Source: Massiliimalia sp050943535 (GTDB lineage Bacteria; Bacillota; Clostridia; Oscillospirales; Ruminococcaceae). Taken from it: a stretch of DNA of 64,000 bases. The notes beneath the pieces were generated by a model. The model had not been told where the DNA came from, did not search any database, and saw only the letters and a list, made by a program, of their open reading frames with translations. Shown piece after piece: positions 45,100 through 54,270 of this stretch. The stretch spans positions 124,001 through 188,000 of the forward strand of contig JBMNPJ010000003.1 of the NCBI GenBank assembly GCA_050943535.1. Direction: 5' to 3'. The position numbers and the translations under genes were made by a program. Position 1 is the stretch's first letter; the number at the start of each line of letters is the position of its first letter.

Positions 45100-45822
45100 T
45101 TAAAGTTTTCCAATCAGAGTCCGCACTGCATAGCTGGCCAGTAAATATCCTGCTGCAGGGGGTGTAAAACTGATGCTTGCCGGGGCATGTCGTCCATGGG
45201 CATTGTCACCAACAAATCCCTGATCAATTTTTTGAGGGAATTCGGTGGAGTAAAGAACAGTTTGTTTCGGGATACCCCGCTTTTTCAGTTCCCGGCGGAT
45301 AACTTTTGCCAGGTTGCACCCACATCCGGCAGTGTCTGCAATATCTCCAATTTTAAATTGAGAAGGATCCAGCCGGTTTCCAGTTCCCATGGAAGAAATC
45401 AGCGGAATTCCCTCATGATAGCATCGTTCCATTAAATACAGTTTAGAGGTAACGGTATCAATGGCATCTATAATCATATGGGGGTGAAGGGCAAACAGAT
45501 CATCTCCGTTGGAAGGCAGGAAAAACTCTTGCAGTGTGATGATCTCACAGTCTGGATTAATGGAAAGCAGGCGTTTTTTTGCCACTTCTACTTTGGGAAC
45601 GCCTATGGTGTCCAATGTGGCGAATAACTGACGGTTTAAATTTGTAATATCAAAACAATCCTGATCCAGCAGAATGATCTTTCCCACTCCGGCGCGGCAG
45701 ATTGCCTCAGCGCAGCTTCCTCCCACACCGCCCAGTCCCAGAATGGCGACACAAGATTGCTGAAGATGTTTTACGGCAGATTCTCCAATAAGCGTTTGGG
45801 TTCGTAACAGCCAGTCCGGCAT
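45100..45822 (-). CDS. tcdA: tRNA threonylcarbamoyladenosine dehydratase (TcdA/CsdL)
   Basis: The 240-aa E1-like protein has the nucleotide fold GLGGVGGSCAEAICRAG, the DQDCFDITNLNRQ motif and a C-terminal part with GCGCN, matching TcdA rather than longer MoeB/ThiF. TcdA cyclises t6A at tRNA position 37 using ATP. ATG 45822 follows AAGGAGGT; the upstream frame runs into the 6S RNA terminator and is rejected. Confidence 0.85.
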   Translation of the reverse strand: MPDWLLRTQTLIGESAVKHLQQSCVAILGLGGVGGSCAEAICRAGVGKIILLDQDCFDITNLNRQLFATLDTIGVPKVEVAKKRLLSINPDCEIITLQEFFLPSNGDDLFALHPHMIIDAIDTVTSKLYLMERCYHEGIPLISSMGTGNRLDPSQFKIGDIADTAGCGCNLAKVIRRELKKRGIPKQTVLYSTEFPQKIDQGFVGDNAHGRHAPASISFTPPAAGYLLASYAVRTLIGKL

Positions 45823-45847
45823 AGAATACCTCCTTGTTTTGTGTAAG

Positions 45848-45888
45848 GCAGTAAAAATAACAAAGCCGGGACAAATATGTCCCGGCTC
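45848..45888 (-). terminator. terminator of the 6S-like RNA
   Basis: AGCCGGGACA / TGTCCCGGCT (10 bp, 4-nt loop); on the minus strand it continues TTGTTATTTTT. It separates the RNA from tcdA. Confidence 0.88.
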
Positions 45889-45892
45889 GATG

Positions 45893-46100
45893 CTCAAAGA
45901 CCGCCTTGCAGTCGTGCAGTAATAAAAACCCGGTAAAACCAGGTGGGTGACCTCCTGACGGCATCATGCTCCCTTCTTCCGCAAAGCGGGAGGTCTGCAA
46001 TCGAACGGCAGAGTACAGTCCCCTTATAATAAAGTGTTGGATTATTATAAGCTGCACTAACTTGCCCAAATGGGTTTAATCAAGGCAGTGAATTAACACG
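45893..46100 (-). ncRNA. ssrS: probable 6S RNA (SsrS)
   Basis: A ~200-nt gene with its own promoter and terminator and no ORF. The ends close a long rod: GCCTTG...TGCAG near the 5' end pairs with CTGCA...CAAGGC near the 3' end. The inner part has a CTTATAATAA / TTTATTATAAG hairpin in the presumed central bubble and a second arm with CCTCCCGC, GCATGATGCCGTC and CCCACCTGG...CCGGG, reminiscent of the apical arm of known 6S RNAs. 6S RNA mimics an open promoter and binds housekeeping RNA polymerase. I identify it by layout, not by a computed model. Confidence 0.68.
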
Positions 46101-46106
46101 TTTATT

Positions 46107-46134
46107 ATTATAGCACACTTTTTTTAAAATACAA
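46107..46134 (-). promoter_or_regulatory. promoter of the 6S-like RNA
   Basis: On the minus strand, TTGTAT, 16 nt, perfect TATAAT (46112-46107). Confidence 0.8.
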
Positions 46135-46179
46135 GAGTAATTTTTTGCTAAAATCCCTTTGTGAATTTTGTAACACTGA

Positions 46180-46521
46180 TTATTGGAGCTGTTTTTCAGC
46201 CTCTTCCAGTTCTTCTTCGTACATGGAAGCCAATTTTTCCAGGAATACAGAGGCAACTTTTTCGTATTCAGCGTCATCTTCAATAGGAACCATTAATTCC
46301 TCTTCTCCGTCCATCTCAGACTTTAAAACAACCAGGTCGCAGTCAGATTCCAATGCTTCCTGACTGTTTTCGTAATAGGGAAGGAGAGCAAAATAACGGT
46401 TGTCTTCGATTTCTAACACATCCAAAAGTTCAAATGCTTGTTCATTGCCTTCTTCGTCAACCAATGTATAAATTTCTGGGGTTAAATCCCAGTCAAGTTC
46501 CATATCTTTTTCGTTTGCCAT
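46180..46521 (-). CDS. DUF1292 domain-containing protein
   Basis: A 113-aa very acidic protein. EIYTLVDEEGNEQAFELLD, YFALLPYYEN and LVVLKSE are the DUF1292 (YrzB-like) pattern common in Firmicutes. There are no membrane segments or catalytic motifs. Family function is unknown. RBS AGAAGG. Confidence 0.85.
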   Translation of the reverse strand: MANEKDMELDWDLTPEIYTLVDEEGNEQAFELLDVLEIEDNRYFALLPYYENSQEALESDCDLVVLKSEMDGEEELMVPIEDDAEYEKVASVFLEKLASMYEEELEEAEKQLQ

Positions 46522-46657
46522 TCAAGATACCTTCTTTCTGAAACTGTGTTCTGTTTTGTTTCTGATTAAATTGTATCGATTTTCATCCTTTTTGTCAATC
46601 TTCATGGAAAGATTAACAATAATTCATATATAATTTAAACTTTTGATAAAAAAACTA

Positions 46658-46686
46658 TTGACATTATATCAATAAGGTGGTATTAT
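46658..46686 (+). promoter_or_regulatory. strong promoter facing the gene-free region
   Basis: Perfect TTGACA (46658-46663), 17 nt, TATTAT (46681-46686). Confidence 0.85.
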
Positions 46687-46691
46687 ATAGA

Positions 46692-47911
46692 CAAGATAAG
46701 AAACCAAAGAAAAAGATATCAGAAAGATATCAAACATCCTAAATGGATGAGAAAAACATTTCTGATAGCAAGTGTTTGAAATGATGGAGGCGTTTCCAAT
46801 GGGTGATGTTGAACCGTTTCCTACAAAAAAGGAAAGGCTAATAAACCACAGAAAATAAACTTTTATAGCGTGATAGGCATATAATTAAATACTTTATTTG
46901 ATTGTGCAAAACATAAATTGTTTAAAGATTGCGAGCAGAAGTTTTTGGAATGTTATAAGGTGAATACTTATTTACATAAAGGTTTATATGCAGTTCCTTT
47001 TAATTCAAAACAAAAGATTCATTTATTTAAATGAAGGTGTGACCAATGTACTAGTTGATTAATTCAGTAAAATTATTTTGCTGAGGACGGACCAATCTAA
47101 TTTCTTATTTTAAGGAAAAGAAGGTTGATCGTTATGATGAGAATGATTCATAAGGAAAAACTTTTGACCATTTAGTAAGTGAGGAGTGAGTCCACCAGAA
47201 ACGTTAAGCTTTTGAAAAAGAAAAACTGAATTGCAGCCATCATTCAGGATTTGTTGGATGATAGGGGCCACAGGTAAGTGTTTTTCCAAAAAGCAGAAAT
47301 AAGAATCATTGAAATTCTAAAATGGTATAACGTCAAAAAAGAAAACGAATAAGTTGTAGTTTGATGTGATATCCGCAAATTGCAGAGTAAGAGAAATTCT
47401 GATGTCGTTTGAAATAATGATTGCCAAGTTAGAAAAATTCATAATTCTTAAAGTAAGTGCTTCTTTTCAATGTGACCGTTCACAAATAGAAAAGCAGTAG
47501 AGGAAAAAAGCAGATTGGTTTCTTATTTTGCTCATTTCTAAATCAAATGCGTAAGGCAAGAGGAAAGTCCAATGGAATAGGATATCTTTCATAAAAAAGA
47601 ATTCTTTAAAACAGAGGTACCAACCAATGGAAAACTCTAACATCTGATTGAAAAAATAAAATTATTCAGTTGTATTCTGAGAGAACACGAAAAAGTATAG
47701 GGTATTTAAAGCGAAGATTTTAGTAGCATGAAGCCAAAGAAGAATAGTTTTTACGAAAAAGATGTTTTGTAAGGAGCAATGTAAGTAATAGTTTTAGTCA
47801 AGTAAATCAGAAAAAATTATTTAGAAAAGGAACATGAAAATTGAATAACGAAGAAATATACTAGGGCACGTTGTAGTTGTTGAAAAAGTAACTGAACGTG
47901 CTCTAGTACTT
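46692..47911 (+). other. 1.2-kb promoter-terminator unit without a credible gene
   Basis: AT-rich DNA between a strong promoter and a 14-bp terminator hairpin, with no open frame of 60 codons or more on either strand. A well-placed SD (GGAGG) precedes a 19-codon ORF (46799-46858). Short stretches look protein-like in shifting frames (for example near 46900-47035 and 47230-47340), so a decayed gene is possible. A large non-coding RNA is the alternative. I cannot decide between them by reading. Confidence 0.45.
46799..46858 (+). CDS. short ORF with good ribosome-binding site
   Basis: 19 residues, MGDVEPFPTKKERLINHRK, with GGAGG 8 nt before the ATG. It is either a leader peptide or the intact 5' end of a decayed gene. 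No family is recognised. Confidence 0.3.
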   Translation: MGDVEPFPTKKERLINHRK

Positions 47912-47917
47912 TTGTAA
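47859..47917 (+). terminator. terminator of the gene-free unit
   Basis: TACTAGGGCACGTT pairs with AACGTGCTCTAGTA (14 bp, one G-U); the loop can fold further. It is followed by CTTTTGT. Confidence 0.75.
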
Positions 47918-47945
47918 AATAAAAAGATAAAATAGGAAAAAGGTC

Positions 47946-47974
47946 TTGACATTTGTGCATAAATATGAGAGAAT
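47946..47974 (+). promoter_or_regulatory. tRNA-Ala promoter
   Basis: TTGACA, 17 nt, GAGAAT, ending 15 nt before the tRNA. Confidence 0.65.
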
Positions 47975-47989
47975 AAAAAAGCAGTATTC

Positions 47990-48063
<74 letters not shown>

Positions 48064-48065
<2 letters not shown>

Positions 48066-48182
48066 AATCAGTGTGACAAAATAGATGTCATGTCCACAAA
48101 GCCCGTAGTAACGGGGGTTGCGGCCTTTCTGACAGAGATGTCAGGAAGGCCGTTTATCGTAGATGTCCAAATAAAATTGAAT
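48064..48182 (+). repeat. long direct repeat R1, starting at the tRNA 3' end
   Basis: About 120 bp with roughly 10 differences from R2 (57571-57691), in the same orientation. Contains CGGCCTTTCTGAC / GTCAGGAAGGCCG, a strong hairpin that may also end the tRNA transcript. It overlaps the last two bases of the tRNA CCA. Confidence 0.85.
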
Positions 48183-48190
48183 AGATTTTG

Positions 48191-48250
48191 AAAACACCAT
48201 TGACATCTGAACTCCCTAAGGTTTGGACATCAATGGTGTTTTTCTTTTTT
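48191..48250 (+). terminator. terminator-like hairpin after R1
   Basis: AAAACACCATTGA pairs with TCAATGGTGTTTT, followed by TCTTTTTT. Confidence 0.75.
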
Positions 48251-48366
48251 CCTTGATTTACAAGGGGGTTAGGACTTCAAGAAGTCTCTTGCTTTCGGAC
48301 ATTTTTGAAAAAACGTCGAATTTTAAGACATAAAACAGTGAAAACAATCAATCTGAACCCCTTTGT

Positions 48367-48951
48367 TCAGGACATGGTCTCTGGCTCCTCTTGGTCGCCA
48401 AAATAGATAGATTCCAGCTTCATTGGTGTCTTGTAACCATTTTTAGCGTGAGGTCTGGCGTTCGTTGTAAAACACCATATACGCATCTATTGCCGCTCTC
48501 AATTCTGCTTCAGAGCGGTATTTTGTTCGGTACAGTTCTTCTCGTTTCAACGATGAGAAAAAGGACTCCACAACGGAATTATCATAGGTTACTCCCGCTT
48601 TTGAGAATGATTGTATCACGCTCAACTCTTGAAGATATGAACGCATGGCATAAGAGCGATAATTACTCCCACTCATCCGTATGAAATAGCAGTTGTCCTG
48701 TTGCAGTGCTCTTTGGTATAGACCTTTTTAGCATCCTGTTGAATGCTCAGCAGGCCTATATCCCGCATGAGCTTCCGAACCGTTTCCTGGCCGACTTTAT
48801 AACCTTCCTCTTTCATAACTGAGGCGCTCTTTCTTGCTTCGAGAATTTGCTTGCTTTCATCATAGATTTGTGGAGTTCTGGTTCGGAGTTCCTCTCTTCG
48901 TTTTGTATAGCAAGTATGATTCCGTTTGTTACGGAAAATATAGTTGTACAT
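48367..48951 (-). pseudogene. IS3-family transposase (OrfB) remnant
   Basis: The N-terminal piece (48951-48673) reads through the HTH region TPQIYDESKQILEARK and EGYKVGQETVRKLMRDIGLL. The C-terminal piece (48676-48443) reads NYRSYAMRSYLQEL and VTYDNSVVESFFSSLKREEL with the final catalytic Glu. About 100-120 residues between them, with the first two catalytic Asp, are gone. A 1-nt insertion near 48450 shifts the tail (GYKTPMKLESIYFGDQEEP, stop at 48367). No OrfA and no terminal repeats are seen. Confidence 0.88.
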
Positions 48952-49314
48952 GTAATGGCATTTGATTTATCTGATATCTAAAATTTTTAATTCTCGTCGT
49001 TTTTACTGCGCATAGGTTCAAAATATATTTAAACAGAATGATTTTTGAAGTAAAGGTAGTCCATTGTGATATCTCGACTTGCTTGGAATCTATATTGCTG
49101 CGAAAAACTAATTTTTCTGGTTTTCTGCGAGTTTAAAATGCATGTAGAAATACTGATTAACAAATTCGGCGTCTATGTGCTTAGAGATGGAGAATTAGTC
49201 CAAGATTTCCATATATTTGTTGGATAATGAAAATAGATTAATATCAACAAATGAATTATTTAATTGCTTTTAGAAGAAATTTTAATAAATATAGCGTTAT
49301 TAAGAGACATTTTT
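48952..49314. other. AT-rich spacer, no gene seen
   Basis: Between the transposase remnant and the sensory operon. A 29-codon ORF (from 49139, MHVEILINKFGVYVLRDGEL) lacks an SD and may be a relic. No hairpin with a T-run was noticed. Confidence 0.5.
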
Positions 49315-49343
49315 TTGAAATATTTTATATGATTTGATATAAT
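49315..49343 (+). promoter_or_regulatory. promoter of the two-component operon
   Basis: TTGAAA, 17 nt, perfect TATAAT (49338-49343), then an AGGAGG SD at 49369-49374. Confidence 0.88.
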
Positions 49344-49381
49344 ATTAATGATTTAATCTGATTTTATTAGGAGGTATCATC

Positions 49382-50821
49382 ATGTATAAGGTGATTCTAG
49401 TCGATGATGAAATATGGATGATACGGGGATTGCTAAAATCGATTCCATGGAAAGAATTAGGATTTGAAGTAGTATTACATACGACTAATAGTCAGGAAGT
49501 AAAAGACAAAATGTTGTTATTTCAGCCTGATTTGATTATTTCAGATATTCAGATGGCAGGAGTTTCTGGAATTGATCTTTTGGAACAAGCCCGAAAATTA
49601 GAAAAAAAACCGGAATTTATTTTAATTAGTGCTTATGCTGAATTTGAATATGCTCACAAAGCATTAAGATATGGGGCGTTTGATTATTTAATGAAACCTA
49701 TTCAAAAGACTGATCTGATGCGTGATTTAGAGCAGGTAAAGAAGATTTTGGATAGCCGAAAGACAAAATCCAAAAATATGTTTTATGGAAAAATATTGGA
49801 CCGGGAGAATGTTTGTGCTTCAGAGTTATTTGATAAACAAGGGATCAAAGTTTCAGATGGTGCGGTGATTTTGGCCGGTGCTATGGATTTCTTTGGGGGA
49901 AATCTGGAGGGGTTGCTATGGGAAGAATGCTTTTCTAATGAGGGGATTTTATTGTCTGATGAACACTTTACTTATTTTTTAGTGAGTGGAAGCTCAGAGA
50001 AACTGCCTGAGTTGACACAATTTAGACGGCATTTAGAAGAAAGAATGGTGTTTGCCGGGTGCAGCATGCCTTTTTCTGTAAAAGAGAATGCACAGAATTA
50101 TTTTCATCAGGCTAGATGTGCAGCATTACAATTCCTAATTACAACGCCCGAAATTATAACTGTATATTGTCCTGAGAAAAGAGTTTCTAAAAAAAATAAT
50201 TTGTACCAGGACATTTTAACAGATAGTTTTGAAACCAAAAACGGGATGTTACTTTTAAAGTTAATAGAAGATATTCCTAATTTTTTACGAGAAAATCAAC
50301 ATACTATTTTGGATTTTATTTATTTATGCAATGATATTTGTATGCATTTGGAGCAACAAAAAGTTGATTCTATGGAATCGTTAAAAATTAGTACTATAGC
50401 CTCATTTTTGAACCGATACCATGATATTGAGTCCTATTTAGAAGATTTAAAAGAAGTTGTAAAAAATACAGTTTTATCAGAAGAAAATCAGAAAGTAACT
50501 GCAGAACAGATAAAACAGTATATTGATCAGCATTATTCAGAAAAAATTTTGGTGGGAGATATTGCTAAATATTTTCATTTAGATTTAGGTCATTTAATTC
50601 GTATTTTTAAGCAGCAAGAAGGAAAAAGTCCGAAAGACTATCTGCGAGAAAGAAGAATATCACGTGCCAAATATTTGTTGGAGCATACCGATATTAAAAT
50701 TTATGAGGTGTCTGAAGTATGCGGGTACAGCGATTATTTTTATTTTGCTAGAGTATTTCGAAAAATTACTGGACAAACTCCTTCTCAATATCGAGAAAAT
50801 TTCTGTTTAGAAAAGGAGTAA
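49382..50821 (+). CDS. response regulator, receiver plus AraC-type DNA-binding domain (YesN-like)
   Basis: The 479-aa protein has receiver domain 1-120 with acidic pocket D8-D9, phospho-acceptor D55 (IISDIQM) and K106-like KP in LMKPIQ. A middle part without a clear family follows, then an AraC DNA-binding domain (about 380-475) with two HTH motifs (ILVGDIAKYFHLDLGHLIRIF, IKIYEVSEVCGYSDYFYFARVF). It is cotranscribed with the kinase 4 nt downstream. It probably activates the adjacent sugar transporter and GH43 genes. Confidence 0.9.
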   Translation: MYKVILVDDEIWMIRGLLKSIPWKELGFEVVLHTTNSQEVKDKMLLFQPDLIISDIQMAGVSGIDLLEQARKLEKKPEFILISAYAEFEYAHKALRYGAFDYLMKPIQKTDLMRDLEQVKKILDSRKTKSKNMFYGKILDRENVCASELFDKQGIKVSDGAVILAGAMDFFGGNLEGLLWEECFSNEGILLSDEHFTYFLVSGSSEKLPELTQFRRHLEERMVFAGCSMPFSVKENAQNYFHQARCAALQFLITTPEIITVYCPEKRVSKKNNLYQDILTDSFETKNGMLLLKLIEDIPNFLRENQHTILDFIYLCNDICMHLEQQKVDSMESLKISTIASFLNRYHDIESYLEDLKEVVKNTVLSEENQKVTAEQIKQYIDQHYSEKILVGDIAKYFHLDLGHLIRIFKQQEGKSPKDYLRERRISRAKYLLEHTDIKIYEVSEVCGYSDYFYFARVFRKITGQTPSQYRENFCLEKE

Positions 50822-50825
50822 TTTT

Positions 50826-52607
50826 ATGAAATATATCCCCAGATTCCATTCGCTTAAATTTCAGATTAAATTTTTGGCGTTTTTTATCATTGTTGTAATG
50901 ACTATTGCATTAGGATATAGTTGCTTTTCTTTGATTTGGTATAATGATTCTAAATATAATCAATGGTGCAATGAAAAAATATCTTCGTTTGAAAATAGCT
51001 TGAATCAGAAGTATTATAATTTAAAGAGTATTATGACCGCATTTACCTATGATAAAAATGTTCAGCGGTTGCTCAGCGGAGATATAGATTCGCCATATGA
51101 AATTGTTACTCCTATAGGAACGTTAGAAACAAATTTAATTCAATTAATGTGTGACTATTCTCTATTAGATCCAGATATTATGGATGTATATGTGTGTGAT
51201 CAAACAGGAAAAGTAACATCCTATATTACTTATCAGTTCCAGGATCAACAGTTGTTTCAGAGGTTGCTAGAGAAAAGTGCAAAAACGGATGATGTTTGTG
51301 TTTCAGAAATTTTTTATATGAACCATACACCAAGTATTGCTATGGCTGCTCCGATTAAAATGAAAATAACTAATAATGATGCATATGGAAATTTGGAAAC
51401 GATACGGATAGGAACAACGATCTTTACTATTCGTGCAACCGCATTAACAGAATTAAGTACACAGATAGAGAATCATAAAGTTAGTATGTACTTGATGGAT
51501 CAGAAAGGGAATATTCTGCAGCAGGTAAACGATAAAGAGTTGCCTACTACAGTAGACAAAAAAATTCATCATCTAAAAAACGTTGCAGCATCTGAAATGA
51601 TTGCTAATGAAGTAGATGGGTATGCAATCAATGCAAAAACTGTGGATTTATTTCAATGGAATATGGTTTTAGTGTCACCGATTTCTACTAAACATTATTT
51701 TGAAACACATCAGTATTTTTCAATTGTAATAGTGTGGTTGATTGCACTGATGATTATTTTGACAATGTCTATTTCCTTGCTTACCCATGTCAATAATTTT
51801 ATCCATAAAATTGTTGAACATATGTCTTTAGTGGCAAAAGGAGATTTATCCTTACGACTTGGAGAAATGAAAAAGACAGAATTTAATCAGGTAGCAGAAG
51901 GTTTTAACAGTATGATTCAAGATTTGGATCAGTTAACTCATCAAAATTTAGAGCTTTCAACACAATTATATCGTGAAGAGGTAGAAAAAGTGAACGCCAC
52001 TTTACTGGCATTACAAAATCAAATGAATCCACATTTTCTGCACAATACAATAGAATGCATTAAGAATATTGGAATTTGTTATGATGTGAAAGAAATTGAG
52101 CAGCTGTCTACAGCTCTTTCTAGAGTTCTTCGATACAGTTTAAAAGAAGAGCATGTAGTAACTGTTTATGAAGAATTGGATTGTATTAAACAATATGTCA
52201 TGATTCAATCTATTCGTTTTGAAAACAAATATCAGGTTGAATATCAAATTGATGATACTTTAATTCATTTAAGAATTCTTCGTCTTTCGTTAGAACCTTT
52301 GGTTGAAAATGCGATGAAACATGGATTAGAGAAAAAAACAGATGTTTGTCGACTTATTATTTCTATTACTCAAGATGAAGAGTTCTTTTATCTGTCCATA
52401 GAGGATAATGGAATTGGAATGTCTCAAGAGCAGGTATCCGCTATTTTGTCTGGAGATAATGGCAAAAAAGGTTCTGTAGGACTGAGAAATTTAATAAATC
52501 GTTTAAAACTATTCTATCATGATGGCGCTGAACTGCAGATTCAAAGTCGGGAACATTATGGAACCGTTATGAAAATTTGTATTCGAAAAGACAGTCAATT
52601 AAATTGA
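50826..52607 (+). CDS. sensor histidine kinase (YesM-like)
   Basis: The 593-aa protein has a membrane segment at about 14-38, an extracytoplasmic sensor (about 40-295), a second membrane segment at about 298-320, a HAMP domain, and a His_kinase domain with phospho-acceptor H403 in NQMNPHFLHNTIE. The ATP-binding region (EPLVENAMKHGL, EDNGIGM) ends the protein. Partner of the regulator just upstream. The signal is most likely a sugar or oligosaccharide outside the cell. Confidence 0.9.
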   Translation: MKYIPRFHSLKFQIKFLAFFIIVVMTIALGYSCFSLIWYNDSKYNQWCNEKISSFENSLNQKYYNLKSIMTAFTYDKNVQRLLSGDIDSPYEIVTPIGTLETNLIQLMCDYSLLDPDIMDVYVCDQTGKVTSYITYQFQDQQLFQRLLEKSAKTDDVCVSEIFYMNHTPSIAMAAPIKMKITNNDAYGNLETIRIGTTIFTIRATALTELSTQIENHKVSMYLMDQKGNILQQVNDKELPTTVDKKIHHLKNVAASEMIANEVDGYAINAKTVDLFQWNMVLVSPISTKHYFETHQYFSIVIVWLIALMIILTMSISLLTHVNNFIHKIVEHMSLVAKGDLSLRLGEMKKTEFNQVAEGFNSMIQDLDQLTHQNLELSTQLYREEVEKVNATLLALQNQMNPHFLHNTIECIKNIGICYDVKEIEQLSTALSRVLRYSLKEEHVVTVYEELDCIKQYVMIQSIRFENKYQVEYQIDDTLIHLRILRLSLEPLVENAMKHGLEKKTDVCRLIISITQDEEFFYLSIEDNGIGMSQEQVSAILSGDNGKKGSVGLRNLINRLKLFYHDGAELQIQSREHYGTVMKICIRKDSQLN

Positions 52608-52614
52608 ATAAAGA

Positions 52615-52655
52615 AACAGCGGGAAAATTGTGAAAAAAGTTCCCGCTGTTTTTCT
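52615..52655 (+). terminator. terminator of the two-component operon
   Basis: AACAGCGGGAA / TTCCCGCTGTT with a 14-nt loop, then TTTCTAC. Confidence 0.85.
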
Positions 52656-52867
52656 ACTATATTTTTATTTTTGGTCAATTCTAAAATATGTATATAATAT
52701 GAATAAAAAGTCCATATTATTTTGGAAAAAATCCATGTTTGGAATTTGAAAGTCAATTTTTTATATAGTAAAAGAGCAAAAAATAGATATGATAATTTGT
52801 AATAAATTTATATAATAAACACATAAACAATCGATTAAAAATAAATTTATAAAAGGAGAGAAAAAAT

Positions 52868-54193
52868 ATGCAAAAAAGAAAATTGTTTAGTGCTATTTTA
52901 GCGAGCCTTATGGCGGGAACCATTGCAATGACTGGCTGTTCTTCTGAAAATACTACTTCATCAGCTGGTACAAATACAGGATCAGCATCCAGTGGAGAAA
53001 AAACCCAGGTTGATTATGTGTTCTGGGGGAATCAAACAGAAATTAATACAATTATGAATACAATTGATATGTTTAATAAATCCCAGGATAAAGTGGAAGT
53101 AAAAGGAACAGGAATGGATTCATCTGTTTACTTTCAGAAATTGAATGCTTATATATCTTCTAAAACCATGCCAGATATCGTACAGGTAGCTGCAGACTAT
53201 GGGGATATTTATAATGCAAAAGGTGTATTCATGCCATTGGATGATCTTATTGATGGAAAAGGATTCCGGGATCAGGTTTCTGATAGCTTGTGGAGTTCTT
53301 TATCCTATGAAAATCAGGTGTATGCTGTACCAATTGTAGCATCAGCTCCGATTCTGATTGGGAATAAACAGTTGTTTGAAGAAGCTGGAATTGAATTTCC
53401 AACCGACAGTTGGACAGAAGAAGAATTCAAGGACGCAGCGATCAAAATGACCAATGCCGACAAGGGACAGTATGGGGTGATTTTTGCTGGTGCGATTAAA
53501 GAATGGCCAAGAGCTATTTATGGAAACGGAGAATACGAAGTATATAATTATGCAGATGGTACTATGAATGCAACAAACCCCGGTTATGAACATATTTTGG
53601 ATTTACTGGTAAATCAAATTATGCTGGAAAATAAAGCAGCACCGGCAATTTTAAATGCAAAAGATATTGGTGGAGGATTTGAAACTGGTAAATACGGGAT
53701 GGTAATGGCTGGATTTTGGGATATTGCAGAATTTCATAAAGTAATTCAGGATTCTTTTGAATGGGATTTACTTCCTATGCCAACTAGCGAAGAGTATGGA
53801 CAATGGCGTACCCCAATTTATGCAAACGCATTGTCTCTTTCTAAAGACACAAAAAAATCAGATGCTGCATTTGAATATCTCAATTGGATTGCTACAGACG
53901 AAGAAGCTCAAATGAATTCTGTTTTCCTCCCAATCAACAATACTGTAACTAGTAAAGAAGATTTTCTGACTTCTTTCCCAGAAGGATCAAAACAATATAA
54001 CAAACAATTGGCATTGGATGCCCTAAATAATGGAGTTTCCTGGCAAAACACCGGTGTTATTGCTGAAATTAATGATAATGTAATTAACCCTTCTTTGGAA
54101 AAATTGATCTTAAAACCAGACGAAACAACTTTGGAAGATACTTTGAATACCATTCAGGAAGAAGGCCAAAAAGTATTTGATACTTCAAAATGA
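52868..54193 (+). CDS. sugar ABC transporter substrate-binding lipoprotein
   Basis: 441 aa, with lipobox TGC (C24) after a signal peptide MQKRKLFSAILASLMAG. Family-1 solute-binding fold, of the size of CUT1 oligosaccharide-binding proteins. The gene has a 260-nt upstream region and AAAAGGAGAG as SD. It should deliver glycans to the two permeases that follow. As with the first sugar system no ATPase gene is present. Confidence 0.88.
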   Translation: MQKRKLFSAILASLMAGTIAMTGCSSENTTSSAGTNTGSASSGEKTQVDYVFWGNQTEINTIMNTIDMFNKSQDKVEVKGTGMDSSVYFQKLNAYISSKTMPDIVQVAADYGDIYNAKGVFMPLDDLIDGKGFRDQVSDSLWSSLSYENQVYAVPIVASAPILIGNKQLFEEAGIEFPTDSWTEEEFKDAAIKMTNADKGQYGVIFAGAIKEWPRAIYGNGEYEVYNYADGTMNATNPGYEHILDLLVNQIMLENKAAPAILNAKDIGGGFETGKYGMVMAGFWDIAEFHKVIQDSFEWDLLPMPTSEEYGQWRTPIYANALSLSKDTKKSDAAFEYLNWIATDEEAQMNSVFLPINNTVTSKEDFLTSFPEGSKQYNKQLALDALNNGVSWQNTGVIAEINDNVINPSLEKLILKPDETTLEDTLNTIQEEGQKVFDTSK

Positions 54194-54201
54194 GGCTTAT
54201 T

Positions 54202-54240
54202 ATAAAAGGGGAGGGGGAATCTTCTCCCCTTTTATATTTT
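54202..54240 (+). terminator. attenuating hairpin between binding protein and permease genes
   Basis: ATAAAAGGGGAG / CTCCCCTTTTAT (12 bp) with ATTTT behind it. Such hairpins often keep permease expression below that of the binding protein. Confidence 0.75.
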
Positions 54241-54270
54241 AAAAGAAATGTTGGATATGGAGGGAATGTA

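Noticed and set aside
46692..47911. CRISPR array or tandem repeats in the gene-free region
   Set aside because: No unit is repeated at regular spacing.
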